The translations under genes and the position numbers were made by a program. Shown here in pieces: positions 56,606 through 64,000 of a stretch of 64,000 nucleotides of DNA. Source of the DNA: Davidsoniella eucalypti (lineage: Eukaryota > Ascomycota > Sordariomycetes > Microascales > Ceratocystidaceae); the NCBI GenBank assembly GCA_004009845.1, contig RMBW01000095.1, positions 1-64,000 on the forward strand. The letters are read 5' to 3'. The first letter of the stretch is position 1, and each line of letters starts with the position of its first letter. Under the pieces are notes generated by a model that saw nothing but the letters and a program-made list of their open reading frames with translations, was not told the DNA's origin and ran no database searches.

Positions 56606-56927
56606 TCAAAAAAGGAGATTAACATGATGTGTAAAATGATAAATAAATAAATAGTCCTAACTAGTATCGCCAATGCTAGCAATGAAGCAAAACTTGCTGT
56701 TTACTTTCTCTTTTCTAGAATGAACATATACAAAAAGCTACAATATAACAGCTGAAAACAACCATAATAACTGCATAGCTATAAATTAGCATCTAATCAC
56801 TGGTAATGAACAGTATTTGAGAACATAATCAACCATAAAGATATATTTACTAGGCAATTCAAAAACTCCAAAACAGCTATTTATAAGGAGTCAATATCAT
56901 ACTATTCAAAACTAAGTACAAAGCAGG
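56606..56927. other. AT-rich spacer
   Basis: Between the copia element and the stop codon of the nuclease-kinase gene. No feature recognised beyond the likely 3' UTR of that gene. Confidence 0.5.
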
Positions 56928-59519
56928 TTAGAAGCCAACTTCCAATTGTTGATGCCACCTTCCTAGATCCACCTTCTTGGGGTGAGCAACAGAACCGAAC
57001 ACACCCTTTCTCTTGGTGGCTGTTGAGGGCCCAACATAGCTAGCCCTCTCAAAATCAATAACCATCAAGTCATCACATTCCTCATTATAGAGTAGATTCT
57101 GTAGTCTGATATCCCCATGACTGACACCCAACTCTTGAAGTTTCGCAAGTTGTCGGTCAATGTTCCACCCATCAAGCCTACAAAGCCACTTGCCCCCATA
57201 TGACAACAAAAGCATATGGTTGTTGATCCTGAAATCAACACAGAGATTTTGCTCCATAGCAACACCACCAAGACAAACGGGGACAACACTTCCTTGTACA
57301 TCAACTAGGTGGTTGTACATGCTAGCCTCACGATGAAGCAAGCCAGCATCATGTTCCTCCACTGCCTTTCCTACCAAGGTATACCCAAATGGGTGAGCAG
57401 TAACCTTGACCAAGCAACCAACAGCACCACGAAGACCCAAAACCTCGCAGTCATTATCAAGGTTAGTATCAAGCTGGGCCTTGATAGTAGTCAAAAGCTG
57501 AGACTGGTTGATGGGGTGATGCTGTGTATAATCAAACATGGAGGAATTAGAAGGGGCAACCGGGGATTTAGCTTGTAAGTGAAGCTTATAGTTAGGACAC
57601 TTCTTATCGAGTTGTCGATTGAACTTGAGGCCAAGTAGACAAACCTGTGTACAGTATTTAGCAAGTGGGGGCCTAGTAGTTGAGTCTACGACATGTTGTT
57701 GCCCGGTTACATTCATAGATGGGCCTATTTTGCTACTACCACTGGACTCGCCAGGGTTCAACCAAGAGGAAGTACTCTTTCTTAAGGCCAGATTATGAGA
57801 GTGGCTAGAATTTAATGAGGCATACTCAGTCCCAACTTTAGCAAGACTGTTCTGTAGATAAGCTTTTTCTTGATATGTTAAAGAAGGAGCTGGAAGTGCC
57901 AATAGCAAAAGTGTCAAGATATAAGCAACTGGTGTCTGCTTTATATCGTCAAGTTGGTTTGTAATTGTATCGTCATCAAGCATGGGATCTTCTCTAGAGC
58001 GATAAGGAATTCCAGATATGTTGTTTCGAGGAATAGAAAGGTGGTAATAGACCTTGGTGGGATCTAGATAATCGATATATAGCAGTATCATAGATTCTCC
58101 AGTCATCACATAACCATAACTAACTCCATCAGATTGCATGTAATGAAATAGTTGCGTTATAGCATGGCTGACCATCGTGTTTCCTTTGTTATGATCAAAC
58201 TCTGCCGAAGAGGTAAGATTACATGACAGAGGCGAGCCTGATTGATCCAGCAAAGAGTCGGTAAGTGCTTCTGAGCTAAGCTTATGGGGCGCCTTGAATT
58301 CTGTGACATAGAGCCTCTTGGGAGGTTGACCTTCCAAATTATGGCCGAGACACCGACTGTCAGGATAGTAAGGTCTTTCGGCGGATTCTTCGGATTTTGC
58401 GGATTTTGCAGCAGGAGCGCCGTCGACAGGAGAGAGGGCAGATCGTTTTCTGCTAGACTCAAGATCGGACTTGGTTTTGGAACGAGTAGATCGGCGGCAT
58501 ACCGTAGTATCGGGATTGCTGGGCTGTAGTGAAGAAGTGGCAACAGTAGAATTTATACCATGAGATTCCTCAGTGCAATCTTGTTCTGGAATTCCCTCTT
58601 CATAAGCGCGAATAATTTGTTGTATTCTGTTGTTTGTCGTGTGGGATATTCGGATTTTATCCTGCTTGATACTGGCGAGCTTGTTGTGTGTATCAATGTC
58701 ATATGAATCAACCTCTAGATTGAAACCTAGATACGAATTGATAATCTTCGAAGCATATTCCTCAACGGCCCTCTTAGAGAACACAACAGCCTCTGCTTCG
58801 GTAGCTATTGTACTAATGCTTCGTACAGTCCCTTGGCTAGAGACAATTGTGTGAAAACTTTCATCAGGTATAGGTTTTTGGCCAAATACAGTAACAAGAT
58901 GGGAAAACATGTCATCATGACACTCTTGAAAATCTGTCCATGGTACAAGTTGACGAGGGTACCATCGATTCTGAACTGAAGTAGATGTACCAGTTGAGCA
59001 CAGCTTATCATCCTTAAGCACTTCCAAAGTTTGAAAAATGTGAGAGAAACTGTAGTAAATCAATGGAACAAGTTTAAGCCCCTGTAGATGTGCTTCGACT
59101 GCTTCGGTGCGGGCTTCGGCTGCTTCTCTGGCGATCCGTTCTTCTTCTCTGGCGATCCGTTCTTCTTCTCTGGCGATCCGTTCTTCTTCGGTGCGGGCTT
59201 CGGCTGCTTCGGTGCGGGCTTCGGCTGCTTCTCTGGCGATCCGTTTTTCTTCGGCGTGGGCTTCGGCTGCTTCTCTGGCGAGCCGTTCTTCTTCGGTGCG
59301 GGCTTCGGCTGCTTTGATGCGGGCTTCGGCGCGTGCTTCGGCGCGTGCTTCGGCGCGTGCTTCGGCTGCTTTGATGATTTTGGCGGTTTCCTCGTCGCGC
59401 TGCCTTTTATCTTCTCCATACTGTTGCACTTGTTCTTGGAGAGCCTTATTTTGATCAAGTTGGTTTTGGCTCGGCATTGCTTCGGACTCAGGGGCCGATG
59501 ATGCTTCCACTTCATCCAT
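56928..59519 (-). CDS. Coiled coil + PD-(D/E)XK-like domain + protein kinase-like domain, accessory gene
   Basis: 863 residues from the ATG at 59519, with no intron. Residues about 20-150 are a coiled coil built from repeats of EAR, AEARTEEERIAREAAEA and EERIARE. The middle holds P386-D387 ... E407-F-K409 (YVTEFKAPHKLSSEAL), the form of a restriction-endonuclease-like core found in fungal proteins that pair such a domain with a kinase. The C terminus is kinase-like with catalytic motifs present: a Gly-rich stretch (GAVGCLVKV), Lys in LVGKAV, Glu in HREASMY, H801-G-D803-IRLQN808 and D822-F-E. Similar nuclease + kinase pairs occur among Crinkler-type (CRN) eukaryotic effectors and in expanded families of fungal genomes. 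The gene lies between two copia elements. Substrate and role are unknown. Confidence 0.75.
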   Translation of the reverse strand: MDEVEASSAPESEAMPSQNQLDQNKALQEQVQQYGEDKRQRDEETAKIIKAAEARAEARAEARAEARIKAAEARTEEERLAREAAEAHAEEKRIAREAAEARTEAAEARTEEERIAREEERIAREEERIAREAAEARTEAVEAHLQGLKLVPLIYYSFSHIFQTLEVLKDDKLCSTGTSTSVQNRWYPRQLVPWTDFQECHDDMFSHLVTVFGQKPIPDESFHTIVSSQGTVRSISTIATEAEAVVFSKRAVEEYASKIINSYLGFNLEVDSYDIDTHNKLASIKQDKIRISHTTNNRIQQIIRAYEEGIPEQDCTEESHGINSTVATSSLQPSNPDTTVCRRSTRSKTKSDLESSRKRSALSPVDGAPAAKSAKSEESAERPYYPDSRCLGHNLEGQPPKRLYVTEFKAPHKLSSEALTDSLLDQSGSPLSCNLTSSAEFDHNKGNTMVSHAITQLFHYMQSDGVSYGYVMTGESMILLYIDYLDPTKVYYHLSIPRNNISGIPYRSREDPMLDDDTITNQLDDIKQTPVAYILTLLLLALPAPSLTYQEKAYLQNSLAKVGTEYASLNSSHSHNLALRKSTSSWLNPGESSGSSKIGPSMNVTGQQHVVDSTTRPPLAKYCTQVCLLGLKFNRQLDKKCPNYKLHLQAKSPVAPSNSSMFDYTQHHPINQSQLLTTIKAQLDTNLDNDCEVLGLRGAVGCLVKVTAHPFGYTLVGKAVEEHDAGLLHREASMYNHLVDVQGSVVPVCLGGVAMEQNLCVDFRINNHMLLLSYGGKWLCRLDGWNIDRQLAKLQELGVSHGDIRLQNLLYNEECDDLMVIDFERASYVGPSTATKRKGVFGSVAHPKKVDLGRWHQQLEVGF
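59150..59400 (-). repeat. Coding minisatellite (Glu-Ala-Arg units)
   Basis: Within the coiled-coil part of the nuclease-kinase gene, blocks such as GCGCGTGCTTCG and TTCTTCTCTGGCGATCCG (plus strand) repeat three or more times. All units are multiples of three bases, so copy-number changes would lengthen the coil without breaking the frame. Confidence 0.85.
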
Positions 59520-60673
59520 GATTGGCAAATCGTTTTGTGAGTAGAGAAAGGGAAGAATAGATGATATGTAGTTGTAGAAGTGTTGTTGAATGATAGATAG
59601 AGAGAAATGAAGATCAAGGAATCAGAAGTGAAAGGTGTGGTTGATTGTTGTTGTTATTATTGTCCTTGGGTGACAAGGTTAGGCAGCCACCATGGTGTTA
59701 GGCTGGGTTTGAGAAATACCTTTATGGTCATGTGACACATGCTATATCAAGACAAATTGGATGGAATTAAATGGTACAAACAAACCGAGCTACATTAAGT
59801 CACAACCATTTTCATGCCAAACTGCTCAAAGTCTTGCTCGCTTAAAGCCCATCCGAATTTTGAAGTAGGTGGCTAAGATTCCATCACACAGAATAACTAG
59901 TAGCACTCCACAGGCTATAACGACTGCCCATTATGAATCACCCCTAAGCTTGTTAAAAGACCAACTTAACTTTTAGAAGCATAATGCAAACTTGTAAATT
60001 AATGAGCAGCTTCACTGGAAACCTCACTTGCTGTACAAAATTACAATTCTTTTCTTTGGGACTAGATTTTAGTCCTTGGGGGCACGATAAACCACTTCAA
60101 AGATGGACCAAAATTCTTCATCTTGCCAAAGCCTTCATACTCATATTCTTCAAGCTTTACATCCTCTGTCAACTGTTCTCTCTGCATGAAAATGATATAT
60201 TTAATAAATAATCATTCCACCCTTTTTAATATCAATGGAACTACTCATAAATGTCTTACTCTGAGCTCTGTAGTGGCAAAACTTTATATATGCGTAGAAC
60301 AGTTTAGTTAGCTTACATGACTTTGATAATAGGAAGATGTCACCTTGCAAAATAAGCAGTTTTTACAAGGGCTTATAATGATGATTCCATTGTTATAGGC
60401 GGAGATACTTGAAGTATTCCCCCTACAGTAAAAATGTAAGAAAAAAAACGTACTATATGTAGGAGGTTGAGATAACAATAAAAACACGGCAAGTTTTATG
60501 AGATACTCTACAGTCTCTATTACGTCATACGTTAAGTGCGTGGTCTGAGTTTGAAAACCTAGATTTCTAACACAACATAAGATCATAGAACCAGCTAGAG
60601 TGAGGCTTGGGTACATCCCATAGTCTTTCCTGCAATATAAGATATATGGTCAATCTACTACTGTATACAAGTA
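59520..60673. other. Spacer between the nuclease-kinase gene and a copia relic
   Basis: Upstream region of the nuclease-kinase gene. A GTTGTTGTTATTATTGTC microsatellite-like run lies near 59644. No other gene, LTR or RNA recognised. Confidence 0.5.
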
Positions 60674-62150
60674 CTAGAAAATGAACCATTTCAAGTCATG
60701 ATTTAAAAGAAAACACCAGAATATATTTATTTTCTTTTTCATTTCTATCATGAACAAATAAAAACAAGAAAGAAAAAACCCGTGGATAGGAATAAGACAT
60801 GAAATGTATATAATAGAAAGAAGGGGAGACAGTAGAAAATCCAAATCTAACAAAGATGGAAAAAATAGCAAGAGATGCTTTTGGTTTGGGAGAATTTTGG
60901 TGAAGCCGTCAGCTTGTTGATCTTCTGTGCCAATTTTGAGAAACTTAAGTGTCTTGTCGCGCTCTTGCCGGAGCCAATGGTTTGCGACATCAATGTGCTT
61001 GAGCTTGGTTGTGGCAGTTTTGTTGTCATCGTTGAGAATGCCAAGGGTCTGTGCATTATCACACATGCAGGGGATAAGGTTTTTGTCGACACCCAATTCG
61101 CATAGTAGTCGAGTTTGGAACATTGCTTCTTTGGCGGCGTGTGAGAGCGCGAGTAGTTCTGCTTCTGTAGTCGATGTGGTGACTGCTCGTTGTTTGGTGG
61201 CCCTCCAGTAAATTGGTGCTCCGTTATACTTGAAGATCAGGCCTTCCGAGGATTTGCGGTCGTCGGCATTGTCTGCGAACGAGGCATCTGAGAATACAAC
61301 AGGTCCGTCTTGAGCTGTTGGGGAAATGATGAGTTCGAGGTTTTTGGTGCTTTGCAAGTAGCCAAATAAATGGCGCAGACCTTCGACGTGGTCAGGCGAT
61401 GGATTGCTGGAGTACTTTGATAGTATGTGGACAGCATGAGCTATGTCCGGTCTTGATGTGAGTGCGAGCCATAGAGCAGCACCAATGTTGGTTTGATATT
61501 GATGGATGACTTTTGTCGTGGCTTGTTCTTCTGACTTGAGATACTGCTTGCCGAAAGGTAGTGGATTTTTGACACTCGGCAGATCCATGTCTTGGATGAT
61601 CTTGTCGATGTACATTGTCTGCGACAGAGCGAAACCGCGGGGAATTGTCTTGACTTGGATTCCCAAATACCAACTTAATGCTTCACCCCCGGTGATAGCA
61701 AAGCTTTGACCTAGCTGATGAGGTGCGACGTGAAGTCGCTGAGAGAAGTGTGGCAAACTGCCGCGTTGGTGCCGCATCACAGCGGATCACGTAAAGCCCA
61801 TTTTGAAGATGGGTAGTGCCTATTTGAACACCATCATGGTGCAAGGCGTGGGATTTCATATCCCACAGAATGGAAATGCGCTCGAGGGCGCTGGCTGAGA
61901 CCACATTGCACGGGAAATATGGACAGAAAAGTGTGTTGTGCAATTTGAGAACGGTGTTCTTGCCATTAGCATCAGATAGCCTGAGGGCGACTGTGCCAGT
62001 GCCTTTCATGAGGACTTTGTTACCACCAGTCTGTACTGGAACTTGGTCATTCTTGTCGAAAAGCCTTAGTGATGAGAACATTGCTTGGTCGCGGAAAACG
62101 TGCACTGAAGCACCGGAGTCATAGAGTGTGAGGTTGTCGTTCTAGCGCGA
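60674..62150 (-). pseudogene. Ty1/copia relic: retropepsin joined to RNase H by internal deletion
   Basis: On the minus strand the frame near 62140 reads LTLYDSGASVHVF, the D-S-G active site of a retropepsin. It continues with VALRLSDANGKNTVLKL and TLFCPYFPCNVVSASAL. Near 61740 the frame changes and the sequence jumps to the end of the RT (LSWYLGIQVKTIPRGFALSQ), followed by RNase H (FSDASFADNADDRKSSEG, TSTTEAELLALSHAAKEA, LKHIDVANHWL). Integrase and most of the RT are missing. No LTR is visible on either side. Its sequence differs strongly from the copia element at 53906-56600, so it is another family. Confidence 0.8.
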
Positions 62151-62781
62151 GTTGGCGTCTATTTCTTCTGTAACGGTATCTGAAGCAGGGGGGGGGGGCT
62201 GCACAAAAATTGTGCAGCACAAACGCGATAGCAAGTCAGAGGTCCTGGGGATGAGATTCGAGTCAAAGCCAGGGCCCAAAAATAACAGCGCGGAAAGGTA
62301 ATAGGTACAAAATAGTATGGGGAGAGAGCGGCTGATGAGCCCGAAATGATCGTGATGATGGATTTGATGTAACTGTAAAAGGGTAGAGGAGACTCTTAAT
62401 TGATGTGTATAAACACTTGTGATGTATTGTGCTAAGTTATGTTTAGACCCTTAGAGGAGGGGAAAAACAACAAGAGGAAGATATTAGTGGGGCTAAAGAG
62501 GTGCTGTTGCCTTTGCCTGAGGCATCAGTCCGACAAGAACCCAGAACTAAGAAGAGCAAATTACAAAAGGGAATGCTTGCTATACTTTTTTCTTTTTTAA
62601 TCATCTATATAGCGTGTGATAATGATCAAACAAAGGCAAAATAAACTCTATCTCAATGTGATGACTATGGAACATGAAAAAAAACAAAGACGTTCATATG
62701 AACAAAAACAACAAAAACAACCCACTTCTCAACCATCCTTTCTAATTTTTTTCTCTCTTTAGTTTAATTTTTTTTCTCTTA
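62151..62781. other. Spacer before the Doa10 homologue
   Basis: Holds a G11 run (62188-62198), a perfect hairpin (62198-62218), and an AT-rich stretch from 62560 that is probably the 3' UTR of the minus-strand Doa10 gene. A decayed flank of the copia relic may reach into it. Confidence 0.5.
62198..62218. repeat. Perfect 9-bp inverted repeat with 3-base loop
   Basis: GCTGCACAA, then AAA, then TTGTGCAGC, directly after a run of eleven G. It does not sit at a gene's 3' end, so I do not call it a terminator. Confidence 0.8.
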
Positions 62782-64000
62782 CTAATCTCTTGATCCCCGT
62801 CTTTGTTGAGCGCGGCCAGTAGATCGAGGAGTACCAAGATTATGTAGACGAGTACCTTCTAGGTAAGCTTCGTCGCGGATCTTGCCAGCCCAGTTACTTA
62901 CCATGCCAAAGGTAGCACTGAGACCTAGAAGGAGACCCATCCACATAGCCGCTAATGGATAGCTCATGCGGTACATCAACGCACGAGATGTCGGGCTATC
63001 AGCCGATGGTACCAGCACATTAGTGGCGATGGTGAAGTCCGTAAGAGCTGGCGGTCCCACGATTGCTACGAGTGAGAGTACGAGACCGGGCAAGACAAAG
63101 GCTCGCGTCAGCAGCCATACATGTGGGTTAAGCACTCCGTCGTTCATAACAGCACGCATAGCCTGTCCGAGACGTGTGTTATCGAAGCGTCGCTGCACGA
63201 TACGCGTGCTTAGTTTGAGGTATAGTATACCCAAAGTCCAGGTTTGGATAATGGGGATCACATGACGATTGGCGATTGCCTTCTCGGGATAGAAGTACGT
63301 GTGTAGCGGAACAAGTATGTATAGTTCGACAAGTGCCGCAATTAGGAACGGGAACACTATAAGAATCATGGTGTACGTGTATGCAAGACGTGCCGACTTG
63401 GCAGCCGCAGCTAGTGCCCGAGAAATTGACGCTGGGTCTGTCGTCAGACGCTTGATCGTATCCCAGGCGTTGTTTGCATGTAGAGCAGCATCTCTGGAGC
63501 GGAGCGACACCCAGCCCACCGACGCCAGCACATAGACACCGATGGTGAAAGCGTAGATGTCGTTCGTGCGCACGTGGCTCGGTAGCAGTGTAGTGAAGAT
63601 ATACCGGCCTACAGCTAGAGGAATGACGGTCAAGGTGACTCCGGTCACGGCGGCAAAGGTCCAGATGCATAAGATGAAGGTAAATACGCGCTTATAAAAG
63701 TCGGGCGGTAGATACACTACCTGGTAGTGATGAGGAAGAATACCAGAGCCCGGTACCGGGTGGAATGGATGATAGATGGCATCTTCTTCGACTGGGATAA
63801 AGACGCGACGGCCTCTAACCAGCCGCACCTGATCCGAGGCTGGAACCCTCGAAAACGTACCGCTAGGGGCAATCTTGCCGCTAGAGACCATTTCTCGTTT
63901 ATATTGAGACATACGGTCCTGCTGGAAGCGTGGGTTATTATTTGGGGTCTGTGATGGCCGAGGCATGAAAAAGTCCGTCCAGGACATTTCAGTGATATTT
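62782..64000 (-). CDS. SSM4: Doa10/Ssm4-type ER membrane ubiquitin ligase, C-terminal part (5' partial)
   Basis: ER and inner-nuclear-membrane E3 ligase of ER-associated degradation. Only the last 405 or so residues lie here; the frame is open to the window edge (NITEMSWTDFFMPRP), so the N-terminal RING-CH domain is outside. Visible are an ordered block with RRVFIPVEEDAIYHP and VYLPPDFYKRVFTFILCIWTF, and at least six hydrophobic segments: about 95-127, 143-161, 205-230, 242-258, 298-316 and 336-366, counting from the Met at 63987. GRYIFTTLLPSH and PHVWLLTRAFVLPG fit the conserved C-terminal part of the family. It ends in a short Arg-rich tail. The assignment rests on this membrane region alone. 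An ATG at 63987 is internal to the gene, not its start. Confidence 0.75.
   Translation of the reverse strand, partial: NITEMSWTDFFMPRPSQTPNNNPRFQQDRMSQYKREMVSSGKIAPSGTFSRVPASDQVRLVRGRRVFIPVEEDAIYHPFHPVPGSGILPHHYQVVYLPPDFYKRVFTFILCIWTFAAVTGVTLTVIPLAVGRYIFTTLLPSHVRTNDIYAFTIGVYVLASVGWVSLRSRDAALHANNAWDTIKRLTTDPASISRALAAAAKSARLAYTYTMILIVFPFLIAALVELYILVPLHTYFYPEKAIANRHVIPIIQTWTLGILYLKLSTRIVQRRFDNTRLGQAMRAVMNDGVLNPHVWLLTRAFVLPGLVLSLVAIVGPPALTDFTIATNVLVPSADSPTSRALMYRMSYPLAAMWMGLLLGLSATFGMVSNWAGKIRDEAYLEGTRLHNLGTPRSTGRAQQRRGSRD

Noticed and set aside
59060..59617. Open frames of 75-185 codons in other frames and on the plus strand over the coiled-coil region of the nuclease-kinase gene
   Set aside because: They arise because all repeat units are multiples of three, so every frame stays open; their products are pure repeats (GCFGAGF, PAPKKNGSPEK).
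1..64000. CRISPR arrays, tRNA or rRNA genes
   Set aside because: No regularly spaced repeats and no cloverleaf or 5S-like sequence recognised by eye on either strand; CRISPR is not expected in a eukaryotic chromosome.

Overview
The window is nuclear DNA of a filamentous ascomycete (Pezizomycotina). This rests on a Ste12 that carries C2H2 zinc fingers, an anillin-type Bud4, a HeLo-domain protein, short GT..AG introns with CTAAC-like branch sites, and remnants of Tad/I-type LINEs and Ty1/copia elements. The class or genus cannot be read from the sequence. Genes are unusually sparse: seven recognisable host genes plus one kinase-nuclease gene of an accessory type in 64 kb.

Layout. 1-6.4 kb is a retroelement graveyard: the 3' half of a LINE, two copies of one LINE 3' tail, a small nuclease-like ORF, a zinc-finger ORF joined to a LINE tail, and the relic of a NACHT (NLR) gene. 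STE12 (minus, 4 exons) follows at 6.9-9.3 kb. About 16 kb upstream of it hold nothing I can call a gene. Then come coronin (minus, 3 exons, 25.4-27.9 kb), BUD4 (minus, 4 exons, 31.1-36.6 kb), HIS6 (minus, 3 exons, 39.5-40.7 kb), a large plus-strand gene at 43.1-47.0 kb encoding HeLo + pseudokinase + trypsin-like protease, and a CCDC25/Jlp2 homologue (minus, 5 exons, 47.4-48.5 kb) that appears to contain a one-nucleotide exon. 49-62 kb is a second accessory island: a decayed LINE on the minus strand, an unrecognised decayed gene, several tiny LINE stubs with target-site duplications, a copia deletion derivative with an unusual LTR-PBS-LTR end, a PD-(D/E)XK-like/kinase fusion gene, and a second copia relic. 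The window ends inside the C-terminal membrane part of a Doa10/Ssm4-type ubiquitin ligase (minus).

The host genes do not form a pathway: they cover mating/invasive transcription (Ste12), actin (coronin), septin/septation (Bud4), histidine synthesis (His6) and ER quality control (Doa10). The best candidates for something little described are the HeLo-pseudokinase-protease protein, whose first two modules parallel MLKL, the 1-nt exon in the CCDC25 gene, and the nuclease-kinase fusion. Exon boundaries were placed by hand from splice motifs, reading frame and family similarity; no alignment or transcript data were available.
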